A stretch of DNA of 64,000 nucleotides, taken from the NCBI GenBank assembly GCA_945901025.1, contig CAMDJW010000013.1, positions 20,875 to 84,874 on the forward strand, written 5' to 3'. The position numbers and the translations under genes were made by a program. This document shows positions 18,807-26,439 of the stretch, piece after piece (positions within the stretch are counted from its first letter, which is position 1; the number at the start of each line of letters is the position of its first letter). Below the pieces are notes generated by a model, which made no database searches, was not told the DNA's origin, and saw only the letters and a list, made by a program, of their open reading frames with translations. The DNA is from Spirosoma fluviale. GTDB taxonomy: Bacteria; Bacteroidota; Bacteroidia; Cytophagales; Spirosomataceae.

Positions 18807-19442
18807 ATGGAAATTCCTCCAATACTTTTCACTCAATTTGAACCTGAATTATCCAAAAAAATTCAGCAAGTTGGCGTAGTTAGAAAATTCAAAGCGGATG
18901 AATTCCTGATGAAGACGGGACAGTCGATTCGCTCTGCAGTTTTAGTGACCAAAGGTATCATAAAAGTGTTTCGAGAGGATGATGAAGGAAATGAGATTTT
19001 TATGTACAACCTACATCCAGGAGAGGCCTGCGCTATTTCGATGACTTGTGCGGCCCGACAAATCGCTTCCCAAATCATGGCAAAAGCCCTTATTGATACT
19101 GAGGTTATTGCCATTCCCGCCGAGTTAATGGATGAGTGGGGTTCTAAGTATAAATCTTGGTATCAATTTGTATTAGAAACTTATCGATCTCGGTTTGAGG
19201 AATTATTGGACACCTTGGATCAAATTGCCTTTAGAAATTTAGATGAGCGATTGCTTTGGTACCTAAAACAGCATCAAAAAAGCTTAAAAACGAATGTCCT
19301 GAAGGCCTCGTTTACCGAAATTGCCCATGAACTCAACTCGTCAAGAGAGGTTATTTCAAGGCTTATCAAAAAATTAGCGGAGAAAGGACACATCAAAATG
19401 CATAAAAACCAAATTGAAATCATCGACTTAAAAGGACTGTGA
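18807..19442 (+). CDS. Crp/Fnr-family regulator of the sulfur island
   Basis: 211 residues. Residues ~10-120 form a cNMP-binding-like beta-roll and ~130-150 the dimer helix. The winged HTH at 168-190 contains SSREVISRLIKKL, where the E-x-x-S-R recognition-helix pattern is like that of Fnr and predicts a TGA/TCA half-site. There is no N-terminal cysteine cluster for an iron-sulfur centre. Cys75 and Cys81 (PGEACAISMTC) lie where the ligand pocket of Crp would be, so thiol or persulfide sensing is possible (inference). A matching GTGA-N6-TCAC site overlaps the end of this gene, and two similar sites lie ahead of the SQR and rhodanese operons. Confidence 0.9.
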   Translation: MEIPPILFTQFEPELSKKIQQVGVVRKFKADEFLMKTGQSIRSAVLVTKGIIKVFREDDEGNEIFMYNLHPGEACAISMTCAARQIASQIMAKALIDTEVIAIPAELMDEWGSKYKSWYQFVLETYRSRFEELLDTLDQIAFRNLDERLLWYLKQHQKSLKTNVLKASFTEIAHELNSSREVISRLIKKLAEKGHIKMHKNQIEIIDLKGL

Positions 19443-19452
19443 TAAAAGTCAC
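19439..19452. promoter_or_regulatory. Crp/Fnr-type site upstream of the tauE-type operon
   Basis: GTGATAAAAGTCAC has the GTGA-N6-TCAC form. Its centre (19445.5) lies 29.5 bp upstream of the first base of a TAAATTTG element, which puts it near -41 from a predicted transcript start, the class II activator position. It overlaps the stop codon of the regulator gene. Confidence 0.7.
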
Positions 19453-19474
19453 TAATTAGCATGGGAATTTGATC

Positions 19475-19482
19475 TAAATTTG
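19475..19482 (+). promoter_or_regulatory. -7 element of the tauE-type operon promoter
   Basis: TAAATTTG matches TAnnTTTG exactly and lies 20 bases before the start codon at 19503. With the activator site it forms a complete-looking promoter. Confidence 0.65.
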
Positions 19483-19502
19483 TCCCAACAAAAAAAAAGA
19501 AA

Positions 19503-20324
19503 ATGGAAATATTTGGCTATTTTGCCTCCTTACTCATCGGCTTATCCCTAGGTTTAATTGGCGGTGGCGGATCCATTTTAACAGTCCCTGTTTTAGTCTA
19601 TCTGTTCGGTGTTAATCCAGTTTTAGCCACGGCCTATTCTTTATTTATAGTCGGCGCAAGCAGTCTAGTAGGCGCCTTCCCAAAATACAAACAAGGTTTG
19701 GTTAATCTAAAAACAGCGATCATCTTTGGGATTCCATCGATTCTATCCGTATTTGCTACGAGAAAATTCATCGTTCCATTAATCCCAAATGAAGTATTTA
19801 GGTTAGGCGATTTTATCGTAACTAAATCCATCTTAATGATGGTCTTATTTGCCATTTTAATGGTAGCCGCATCCATATCAATGATCCGAGGGAAATGCGA
19901 GCAGTGTGAAAAAGAAAAAGAAGGGAATTATATAGAAGAAATTCAGGTATTCAACTATCCCATGATTCTTTTGGAAGGGGCTGTCGTGGGTATTTTAACC
20001 GGATTAGTCGGCGCAGGGGGTGGGTTTTTGATCATTCCAGCGCTTGTCATGCTGTCAAAGCTATCCATGAAGCAAGCCATTGGCACATCCTTATTAATCA
20101 TTGCTGCCAAATCATTAATTGGTTTCACTGGAGATTTAGGCCATCAAATCATCGACTGGAAATTATTATTAACTGTTACGGGATTAGCCATTATAGGCAT
20201 TTTCTTTGGAGACATTGTGAGTAAAAAAGTAGATGGAAACAAATTAAAAGTAGGTTTCGGCTGGTTTGTTTTGATTATGGGAGTTTATATCCTGGTCCAA
20301 CAATTAGCATTTCCCATTAAATAA
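19503..20324 (+). CDS. TauE/SafE-family sulfite/sulfonate exporter-like permease
   Basis: 273 residues with about eight hydrophobic segments. The two family repeats each carry the glycine-rich signature (LGLIGGGGSILTVPVLVYLFG at the N-terminus split as GGGGS; GLVGAGGGFLIIPALV in the second half). The central loop (CEQCEKEKEG) has a CxxC and is likely cytoplasmic. TauE/SafE proteins move sulfite, sulfoacetate or thiosulfate-like anions across the inner membrane. It leads the operon, 17 bases ahead of the persulfide-dioxygenase-like gene, so export of sulfite or a related product of persulfide oxidation is likely (inference). Confidence 0.92.
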   Translation: MEIFGYFASLLIGLSLGLIGGGGSILTVPVLVYLFGVNPVLATAYSLFIVGASSLVGAFPKYKQGLVNLKTAIIFGIPSILSVFATRKFIVPLIPNEVFRLGDFIVTKSILMMVLFAILMVAASISMIRGKCEQCEKEKEGNYIEEIQVFNYPMILLEGAVVGILTGLVGAGGGFLIIPALVMLSKLSMKQAIGTSLLIIAAKSLIGFTGDLGHQIIDWKLLLTVTGLAIIGIFFGDIVSKKVDGNKLKVGFGWFVLIMGVYILVQQLAFPIK

Positions 20325-20341
20325 TTTTAAAATTTAAAGCC

Positions 20342-21760
20342 ATGAAAGTAGAGCAAATTTACACAGGATGTTTAGCACAGGGTGCTTATTATATTGAGAA
20401 CAACGGAGAAGCCGCCATTATTGATCCTCTACGTGAGGTTCAGCCCTATATAGAGAAGGCGAAAAGGAATCATGCTAAAATTAAATATGTGTTTGAAACG
20501 CATTTTCATGCCGATTTTGTTTCTGGTCACATCGATTTATCAGCAAAAACAGGGGCTCCGATTGTTTATGGACCTAATGCTGCCTGTGAATTTGATTGTA
20601 TTTCTGCTGAAGATGGACAAGAATTCCCTTTAGGAGATGCAAAAATTCGTGTTATTCATACCCCTGGTCATACCATGGAATCAACTTGCTTTTTATTAAT
20701 CGATCAAGATGGTAAAGCCACTAGCTTGTTCTCAGGGGACACCTTATTTATTGGCGATGTAGGCCGACCCGATTTAGCTCAAAAAGTATCCGCTGATTTA
20801 ACAGAGGATATGTTAGCCGGATTTCTTTATGACTCATTACAAAATAAAATTATGCCTCTAGCAGACGATATCATCGTATATCCAGCCCATGGAGCGGGTT
20901 CTGCTTGTGGTAAAAATATGAGTAAAGAGACAACGGATACCTTAGGAAATCAAAAGAAAAACAATTATGCCTTAAACCCTGCTTTGAGCCGAGAGCAATT
21001 TAAAAAGGAGGTTTTAACGGGTTTAGTTGCACCGCCAGCCTATTTTCCTTTAAACGTATTGATGAATATTCAAGGGTATGATTCGATCGATAAGGTTTTG
21101 GAGCGAGGCCAACATGCCTTGTCACCTGCAGCTTTTGAAGCAGCGGCCAATGAAACATCTGCTTTGATTTTAGATACCAGAAATGTCCAAACGTTTGCAG
21201 CAGGATTCGTACCCAATTCAATTAACATTGCCATAGATGGTTCTTTCGCGCCATGGGTAGGCGCAATGATTCCAGATATCAAGCAGGAAATCTTATTAGT
21301 GACAGAAGAAGGACGCGAAGAAGAAGTCATTACGCGATTGGCCAGAGTGGGCTACGATTTTACAATTGGTTATTTAAAGGGCGGCATTGCGGCTTGGAAG
21401 GATGCAGGAAAAGAGTTAGATCAAATCGAATCCATCTCTGTGGAGGAGACTTTGAATCGGGCCCAATCAGGTGAAGGGGAAATTATTGATGTAAGAAAAA
21501 ATAGCGAATACCTTTCGGAGCATATTGTTGATGTGGAAAATGCACCTTTGGATTTCATTAATGACAGTATGCTCAAAATCAATAAAGACAAAACGTATTT
21601 TGTGCATTGTGCTAGTGGTTATCGATCGATGATATTTATATCAACTTTGAGAGCAAGAGGCTACGAGAACTTAATTGATGTTCAAGGTGGATTTAAGGCG
21701 ATTAAAGAATCTGAGAAATTCAAATTGTCAGAATATGTTTGCCCGACGACTTTGTTATAA
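20342..21760 (+). CDS. MBL-fold persulfide dioxygenase-like protein fused to two rhodanese domains
   Basis: 472 residues. Residues 1-~245 form a metallo-beta-lactamase domain of the ETHE1/PDO type: ETHFHADF (His54, His56, Asp58), HTPGH (His106/His110) and SGDTLFIGDVGRPD (Asp133). The HxHxDH motif ends in Phe instead of His, fitting the single-iron site of this group rather than a dizinc hydrolase. Two rhodanese domains follow. The first (~255-355) has LVTEEGREEE in place of the active-site loop and no Cys. The second (~365-455) has HCASGYRS with Cys423. PDOs oxidise glutathione or protein persulfide to sulfite. Here the rhodanese may hand over the sulfane sulfur. The no-signal N-terminus indicates the cytoplasm. 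Confidence 0.92.
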   Translation: MKVEQIYTGCLAQGAYYIENNGEAAIIDPLREVQPYIEKAKRNHAKIKYVFETHFHADFVSGHIDLSAKTGAPIVYGPNAACEFDCISAEDGQEFPLGDAKIRVIHTPGHTMESTCFLLIDQDGKATSLFSGDTLFIGDVGRPDLAQKVSADLTEDMLAGFLYDSLQNKIMPLADDIIVYPAHGAGSACGKNMSKETTDTLGNQKKNNYALNPALSREQFKKEVLTGLVAPPAYFPLNVLMNIQGYDSIDKVLERGQHALSPAAFEAAANETSALILDTRNVQTFAAGFVPNSINIAIDGSFAPWVGAMIPDIKQEILLVTEEGREEEVITRLARVGYDFTIGYLKGGIAAWKDAGKELDQIESISVEETLNRAQSGEGEIIDVRKNSEYLSEHIVDVENAPLDFINDSMLKINKDKTYFVHCASGYRSMIFISTLRARGYENLIDVQGGFKAIKESEKFKLSEYVCPTTLL

Positions 21761-21864
21761 CGACATTATTTTAAAAAAGCTGAGGACTTTTATAGATCAA
21801 CAGTTAGATTCACAGAAGTCCTTGAGCATAATTAAGAACGATACATTAAATAAAATACACCATT

Positions 21865-22137
21865 ATGGAAGATTTAATCAAAGATCCTGAGACCAGGGTT
21901 ATCGATGTAAGGGAAATAAATGAGTTTGAATCAGGTCATTTTGAAGGAGCCATTAATATCCCATTGGGTAATATTCCGATTCGAATAGCTGAACTCAAAG
22001 CAATGAATGGACCGATTGTCGTTTATTGCCGAAGTGGTAATCGTTCTGGAATGGCGATGAGTTTATTAAAGCAAGCTGGACTCATTGACGTTTATAACGG
22101 AGGCGCTTTGGAGGATATGTTGGCCTATCAAGATTAA
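21865..22137 (+). CDS. Single-domain rhodanese
   Basis: 90 residues: one compact rhodanese domain with the active-site loop CRSGNRSGM (Cys55) preceded by VVYC, plus the CH2A-like DVREINEFESGHFEGAINIP. It would carry sulfane sulfur as a cysteine persulfide in the cytoplasm. A gap of 104 bases separates it from the MBL-rhodanese gene and contains a 7-bp inverted repeat (AGGACTT 21783-21789 / AAGTCCT 21816-21822) that could be a processing or attenuation hairpin. A small membrane-protein gene follows after 3 bases. Confidence 0.9.
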   Translation: MEDLIKDPETRVIDVREINEFESGHFEGAINIPLGNIPIRIAELKAMNGPIVVYCRSGNRSGMAMSLLKQAGLIDVYNGGALEDMLAYQD

Positions 22138-22140
22138 TTT

Positions 22141-22392
22141 ATGATATCTAACATCACACAAAATTGGGGCCTAATGCGTATAATTCGTCTATTAATAGGC
22201 GGATATGCCATTTTTGAAGCGCTTAAATCACATGATTTAATAGTAGGAATACTTGGATTAATCATAGCCAGTATGGCTCTATTTAATGTAGGCTGTGGCG
22301 CACAAGGATGCGGTATCCCTATCTCAAAAAACATAAAAAAAGAAGACTCAACTCATGAAGATGTGGAATATGAAGAAGTTCGCTCTAAGTAA
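22141..22392 (+). CDS. DUF2892/YgaP-like small membrane protein
   Basis: 83 residues with two hydrophobic segments (about 10-25 and 28-46) of the type found in the membrane part of the E. coli rhodanese YgaP (DUF2892). A short cysteine-bearing loop follows (VGCGAQGCGIP). The gene lies 3 bases after a soluble rhodanese, so the pair may be a split version of the YgaP rhodanese-membrane fusion. That would anchor sulfur transfer at the inner membrane (inference). Confidence 0.78.
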   Translation: MISNITQNWGLMRIIRLLIGGYAIFEALKSHDLIVGILGLIIASMALFNVGCGAQGCGIPISKNIKKEDSTHEDVEYEEVRSK

Positions 22393-22579
22393 TTTTTGGG
22401 AAATCCTAGGAGGGATTTTTGGAGGCTTTGTAGGATATTTTTATTGGCGAGATATTGGCTGCTCAACAGGCACCTGCCCCATTACAAGCAAACCTTTGAA
22501 TAGTATATTGTACTTTGCATTTTTGGGGTATTTATTTGTCAACATCATTTCCCAATGGCGAACACAAAAAAATCATTGA
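22370..22579 (+). CDS. Small membrane protein, DUF6132-like
   Basis: 69 residues from the ATG at 22370, in another frame and overlapping the end of the previous gene by 23 bases. Starts at 22355 and 22361 are also possible. It has two helices (about 8-24 and 43-60) and a cysteine-containing segment (DIGCSTGTCPITSKP). The GCSTGTCPIT pattern recurs in Bacteroidota proteins of this size that sit beside rhodaneses and YeeE/YedE genes. A role in binding or passing sulfur is possible, but no function is established. Confidence 0.75.
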   Translation: MKKFALSNFWEILGGIFGGFVGYFYWRDIGCSTGTCPITSKPLNSILYFAFLGYLFVNIISQWRTQKNH

Positions 22580-22590
22580 AATAAATTAAA

Positions 22591-22645
22591 TTTACCTGTT
22601 ACATAATACCTATTACTTTTTACCTGTTACCTATTACCTAATTTT
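22591..22645. repeat. TTACCTATTACCTAAT-type repeat cluster
   Basis: Several imperfect copies of TTACCT(A/G)TTAC-like units precede the YeeE/YedE gene. The reverse complement (ATTAGGTAATAGGTAA) is the unit found at 30153-30240, in the opposite orientation, 7.5 kb away. Confidence 0.65.
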
Positions 22646-22659
22646 TAACTTACCAAATA

Positions 22660-23223
22660 ATGATCGAAACAATAACTCAACCATGGCCATGGTATGTGGC
22701 AGGTACAATCATTGGACTCATTGTCCCTACCCTATTAATTTTAGGCAATAGGCATTTTGGAATTTCAGCTAATTTAAGACACATGTGTGCGGCATGTTTT
22801 CCGAGCAACATCCCATTTTTCAAATATGATTGGAAGAAAGAATCTTGGAATTTGTTTTTCATTGGGGGTATATTAATAGGCGGAATGATATCCACCCAAT
22901 ACCTAAGCTCACCTGATCCAGTGGTTATTCATCCGGATTTAGCTAAGGATTTAACTCAATTTGGGATTACTGATTTTTCTGGATTAGTACCTGTTCAATT
23001 ATTTTCTTTTGACCAATTATTCACACTTCGAGGATTGATCATGATGGTCGGGGGAGGATTTCTAGTGGGATTTGGTACTCGATATGCGGGTGGATGTACT
23101 TCAGGACATGCTATTATGGGACTCAGTGATTTACAATGGCCTTCTTTAGTGGCTACCATATGCTTTATGATCGGTGGTTTTTTGATGACTAACCTAATTT
23201 TACCTTATATTTTAGCCTTATAA
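22660..23223 (+). CDS. YeeE/YedE (TsuA-like) thiosulfate transporter, N-terminal-half protein
   Basis: 187 residues and about five hydrophobic segments. It carries the family signature with a conserved cysteine in GTRYAGGCTSGHAIMG. In E. coli TsuA (YeeE) such cysteines relay thiosulfate across the inner membrane. Single-chain family members are ~350 residues. Here the transporter is split, and the matching half is encoded 2 bases downstream. A CAACFPSN loop adds two further cysteines. Import of thiosulfate or a similar sulfur compound is the likely role. Confidence 0.88.
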   Translation: MIETITQPWPWYVAGTIIGLIVPTLLILGNRHFGISANLRHMCAACFPSNIPFFKYDWKKESWNLFFIGGILIGGMISTQYLSSPDPVVIHPDLAKDLTQFGITDFSGLVPVQLFSFDQLFTLRGLIMMVGGGFLVGFGTRYAGGCTSGHAIMGLSDLQWPSLVATICFMIGGFLMTNLILPYILAL

Positions 23224-23225
23224 AT

Positions 23226-23723
23226 ATGAAAACGAAACAAGAAGAAACGGATTTTGAAGTGCGTTCATTAGACACCATGTGTATTAATGAGTCTGAATTA
23301 GTTCATCCGTGGTGGTATAATTTCAAATATGCTGCGGTGGGAGTGATTTTTGGAATTGTATTCATCAAAGCTGAAATCATTTCATGGTTTAGGATTCAGG
23401 AAATGTTTAAACTACAAAGCTTCCACATGTATGGAGTGATAGGAACTGCCGTTATAGTAGGAGCTATTTCGGTATTTTTAATCAAAAAGCTAAAGGTAAA
23501 AACCATTCATGGAGAAGAAATCACTTTTACAAATAAGAAATTCAACAAAGGCCAAATATATGGTGGATTGATCTTTGGGCTTGGTTGGGCCATCACTGGC
23601 GCATGCCCTGGACCCTTATTCGCCCAATTAGGTTCCGGTTCCCTCGCTATAATCGTGGTCATTGCCAGTGCACTTTTAGGGACATGGGTCTATGGGAAAT
23701 TTAGAGAACAATTACCCCATTAA
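23226..23723 (+). CDS. YeeE/YedE-family (DUF6691-like) transporter, C-terminal-half protein
   Basis: 165 residues with about four hydrophobic segments. The signature GLGWAITGACPGPLFAQLGSG carries the conserved Cys of the second half of the YeeE/YedE fold. An N-terminal tail of ~30 residues (with CINESELVHPWWYN) precedes the first helix. It starts 2 bases after the stop of the first half, consistent with an obligate heteromer. Together the two halves correspond to one TsuA-like thiosulfate channel. Confidence 0.88.
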   Translation: MKTKQEETDFEVRSLDTMCINESELVHPWWYNFKYAAVGVIFGIVFIKAEIISWFRIQEMFKLQSFHMYGVIGTAVIVGAISVFLIKKLKVKTIHGEEITFTNKKFNKGQIYGGLIFGLGWAITGACPGPLFAQLGSGSLAIIVVIASALLGTWVYGKFREQLPH

Positions 23724-23746
23724 TCATTCCGTTATTTAATTGAAAA

Positions 23747-24118
23747 ATGAAAAAAGAACAAATAATTTTCTGGACATCGACGATCATTATTGCTTTATTA
23801 GAAGGCTTAATGCCAGCATTAACTTCACAAACAGAATTAGCTAAAGAAGGAATTAGACATTTAGGGTATCCTGAGTATTTTGGAAATGCATTAGTTGTTT
23901 TCAAAGTAATTGGGGTTTTAGCCATCGTTATACCTAAAGTCCCTACCAGAATTAAGGAATGGGCTTATGCAGGTTTTGCCTTCGACTTTTTATTTGCAGC
24001 GATTAGTCATGGGGCCGTTGACGGCATCAACGGACAAACATTTTTTCCACTCGTTGTGTTGGGGATATTAGCTGTTTCATATATTTATCACCATAAATTA
24101 AGTTCAGTTAAATTATAA
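23747..24118 (+). CDS. DoxX-family membrane protein
   Basis: 123 residues with four predicted helices and the DoxX-like segment KEGIRHLGYPEYFGNALVVFKVIGV. DoxX relatives include a subunit of thiosulfate:quinone oxidoreductase in archaea and uncharacterised proteins in bacteria. It follows the split YeeE/YedE pair by 23 bases and is the last gene of that unit. A sulfur-related role rests on context only. Confidence 0.82.
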   Translation: MKKEQIIFWTSTIIIALLEGLMPALTSQTELAKEGIRHLGYPEYFGNALVVFKVIGVLAIVIPKVPTRIKEWAYAGFAFDFLFAAISHGAVDGINGQTFFPLVVLGILAVSYIYHHKLSSVKL

Positions 24119-24385
24119 GTGGCTTTGATTCTCTGGTATTATACCCCTTAAATGTCAAAAACTAATTCATTCATAAAACGGAGTCATTGACCGCTGGATT
24201 AGTGCAATTAAAATCTAGTCCATTGGCTCAAGTTACAAGTAGACCAAGGATTTATTACACAAATAATTCAACAAAAAATTAATATAAGCATGTATCATTT
24301 TTTAAATTTTCTATGTAGATTTTCATCATCAAGTTCAAGGAAAAAGCAGGCAAGCCCCAGCAAATAAGCGACAAAAAATAAAAAA
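24119..24385. other. Intergenic region with no clear gene
   Basis: 267 AT-rich bases between the DoxX gene and an unrecognised gene. One frame around 24190-24290 (DRWISAIKI, SIGSSYK, TKDLLHK, FNKKLI) is broken by three stops and might be a remnant, but no family is recognisable. No promoter consensus or terminator was found. Confidence 0.35.
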
Positions 24386-25243
24386 ATGAGTCTATTCGAT
24401 CAAGAAGAATTAAATTATTTAGAAGAAAACAACTCTCCATTGGATGATTTTTTGGGTCTTACGCCTGTAGAAATGCATTATTTATTGTACGATACCTTTG
24501 GCCAAGAATCACCTGTCCAATTTCTTGATCACATTACCGATGAGACCCTTGACCAAATACCCATTTTTCGGATTGCTGAAGAATATTTGAAAATAATTCA
24601 ACGGGATAAACAAATTAAATTGACACCACTCGGAGCATTACCCAAAAAAGTTGTGGTGGAGGTTTATAACAAAAAAATCTTCCCTGAGGAAATAATCGAA
24701 ATCGGAATTAAAAAACTGTGGAAAGAAGAAGATTCCAATATTATACAAAATGCGAGATTGACAGCGGAAATCGCAGGGCTTGTTAAAAAAACGCATGGCA
24801 AACTTGCCCTGACAAAAATGGCCTTAAAATTATTGGAGACAAGTAATCGCCAACAAGTTTTCAAAAAGTTTTTTCAAGCGTTCACAGATAAGTTTTTGTG
24901 GAGTTTTAACGATTTTTATCCAGAGCATCCAATCGGGCAAACCGGTTGGGCCTTCTCACTCATTTTGCTAGATAAGTTTGGCGACCAAGCCAGAACCGTT
25001 GGCTTTTATTCCGAAAAATACCTAAGGGCATTTCCCAGTTTTTTGATGTATTTCCAGCCCGAATACGGCACTCCTGAAAGACAGTTTTCTCGATGTTATG
25101 GAATTCGATCCTTCAACAGATTTTTTCTTTGGTTCGGTTTTGTGACCATTAAAACACAAGAAAAATTCATCGATTATGAATTAGATGAGTTTGAACGAAC
25201 CGACTTAGCCAAAAGTATTTTTAATATTACTAAGCCATCATAA
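24386..25243 (+). CDS. Conserved hypothetical protein inside the sulfur island
   Basis: 285 residues, no signal peptide, no membrane helix and only one cysteine (in CYGIRSF). I do not recognise the family with certainty. An N-terminal segment (LGLTPVEMHYLLYDTFG) followed by IKLTPLGALPKKVVVEVY recalls uncharacterised Bacteroidota proteins related to the pRiA4b ORF-3/SEC-C neighbourhood, but this is a weak memory-based link. The second half is rich in aromatics (FFQAFTDKFLWSFNDFYPEH, RFFLWFGFV). It lies between DoxX and the convergent cytochrome gene and may be unrelated to sulfur metabolism. Confidence 0.6.
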   Translation: MSLFDQEELNYLEENNSPLDDFLGLTPVEMHYLLYDTFGQESPVQFLDHITDETLDQIPIFRIAEEYLKIIQRDKQIKLTPLGALPKKVVVEVYNKKIFPEEIIEIGIKKLWKEEDSNIIQNARLTAEIAGLVKKTHGKLALTKMALKLLETSNRQQVFKKFFQAFTDKFLWSFNDFYPEHPIGQTGWAFSLILLDKFGDQARTVGFYSEKYLRAFPSFLMYFQPEYGTPERQFSRCYGIRSFNRFFLWFGFVTIKTQEKFIDYELDEFERTDLAKSIFNITKPS

Positions 25244-25291
25244 CTTCGAAAAAGACCTTAACACGAATCAGTCTATTTCCCACTCCATAAG

Positions 25292-26320
25292 CTAATTTTT
25301 GGAGTACCAATCTTTAATCGGCTTATAGGGTCCAAATTTATGTTGTTCCTCCGAGAAAGGATCCACATAGGGCCCAAATGGATGATCAAAAGGTTTTTTG
25401 GCAATTTTAGGCCAATCCATAGACAAATCTTTGCTAGGCCTAGGCATTGAATTAACATAAGCAGCCACATCCCAAGCTTCCTCATCCGTTAATACAGGCT
25501 TTTCGTAGGTCGTACCTTGAGGCATATTGTATTTCACGTAACCCGCAAAATTCGAAATTCGAAACAAACCAGCCCCATGATTATAGCTATTTTTACCCCA
25601 TAAAGGTGGGTAAGTATAGGATTTGCCATTTTCGGCCAATAAGCCTCCCCCATCTGCTTGATGACAAGATTGACATTTAGCCACATAAACCTCCAAACCC
25701 TTCGAGGGATCGCAGGCCCTTTTCATTCCTTTCAATTTAAATATACCTGAGCCCCTAGGAATCTTATCTTTCTCAACGTCATTTCCAAGCCATTTAATGT
25801 AAGCCAAAATAGCGCGCATCTCTCTGCCCGTAGAATCTAAAGCATTCCCATTTAAACTCCGTTGGAAGCAATCATTGACGCGTTTAATTTGATTTTCCTT
25901 GGTACCTGAACGGGCTCTGAATTTCGGATAGGTCGATTGAACTGCAAAATAATTATTTCCCCAAGGTTGGGTTCCCGCATTCAAATGACAATTCTGGCAA
26001 TTCATCCCATTGGACATTTGTAATACTGAACCTTTAGGACCTAAATATTCGGAAGTATGCGCAATTAATTCTCGGCCATATTTCACTAAATCTCTCTCGC
26101 TTGAATCCAAATACATCAAACGCCAATCGGAAGGTGCCGTCCAAACATGATTAAAATTTGTATCAGGGGCTACAAAAACTTGAATGGAATCGGTTGATTG
26201 TTCTGTTTCAATGGACCGCTGATCAAAAACCAACAGGCCTAAAATGGCAAATAACAACAACAGGGATCCATATAAAAATGTGGATAATCGTTGGAACCGT
26301 TTTTGATTAGGAAAACTCAC
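25292..26320 (-). CDS. Diheme c-type cytochrome, thiosulfate dehydrogenase (TsdA)-like
   Basis: 342 residues. Residues 15-32 form an uncleaved-looking membrane anchor. Two heme-binding motifs are seen: CQNCH (108-112) and CQSCH (216-220). The segments MSNGMNCQNCHLNAG, YPKFRARSGT, INDCF-like RVNDCFQRSLNG and AILAYIKWL match the TsdA / diheme cytochrome layout, in which thiosulfate is oxidised to tetrathionate in the periplasm. The cysteine after the first heme (RVNDCF, Cys151) may correspond to a heme ligand in this family. It diverges from the SQR gene, and a perfect Crp/Fnr-type palindrome lies between them. Confidence 0.85.
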   Translation of the reverse strand: MSFPNQKRFQRLSTFLYGSLLLLFAILGLLVFDQRSIETEQSTDSIQVFVAPDTNFNHVWTAPSDWRLMYLDSSERDLVKYGRELIAHTSEYLGPKGSVLQMSNGMNCQNCHLNAGTQPWGNNYFAVQSTYPKFRARSGTKENQIKRVNDCFQRSLNGNALDSTGREMRAILAYIKWLGNDVEKDKIPRGSGIFKLKGMKRACDPSKGLEVYVAKCQSCHQADGGGLLAENGKSYTYPPLWGKNSYNHGAGLFRISNFAGYVKYNMPQGTTYEKPVLTDEEAWDVAAYVNSMPRPSKDLSMDWPKIAKKPFDHPFGPYVDPFSEEQHKFGPYKPIKDWYSKN

Positions 26321-26345
26321 AGCTAATTAATTTAAAATTCAAGCC

Positions 26346-26353
26346 CAAAAGTA
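26346..26353 (-). promoter_or_regulatory. -7 element for the cytochrome gene
   Basis: On the minus strand this reads TACTTTTG, an exact TAnnTTTG match. Its first base is 28.5 bp from the centre of the palindrome at 26375-26388, so that site could activate the cytochrome gene as well as SQR. Confidence 0.55.
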
Positions 26354-26374
26354 TCAAAAAAATAAATGAGAAAG

Positions 26375-26388
26375 GTGATAATTATCAC
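26375..26388. promoter_or_regulatory. Perfect Crp/Fnr-type palindrome between cytochrome and SQR genes
   Basis: GTGATAATTATCAC is a perfect 14-bp palindrome of the GTGA-N6-TCAC form. Its centre is 29.5 bp from TAATATTA in the SQR direction and 28.5 bp from TACTTTTG in the cytochrome direction. It is the best match of the three sites in this island. Confidence 0.75.
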
Positions 26389-26410
26389 GTAATGCATCAC
26401 TTGCTTAAGC

Positions 26411-26418
26411 TAATATTA
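26411..26418 (+). promoter_or_regulatory. Possible -7 element for the SQR gene
   Basis: TAATATTA keeps the TA but matches only two bases of the TTTG part. The position relative to the palindrome is the same as at the two other island promoters, which is the main support. Confidence 0.4.
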
Positions 26419-26439
26419 CAACACAAAAAATAGGCACAC

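Noticed and set aside
21675..21890. A separate 71-residue protein bridging the MBL-rhodanese and rhodanese genes
   Set aside because: It overlaps the ends of two strong genes in another frame and has no family signal.
24119..24385. A decayed gene between DoxX and the hypothetical protein
   Set aside because: A frame with three stops gives short peptide pieces but no recognisable family, so no pseudogene was called.
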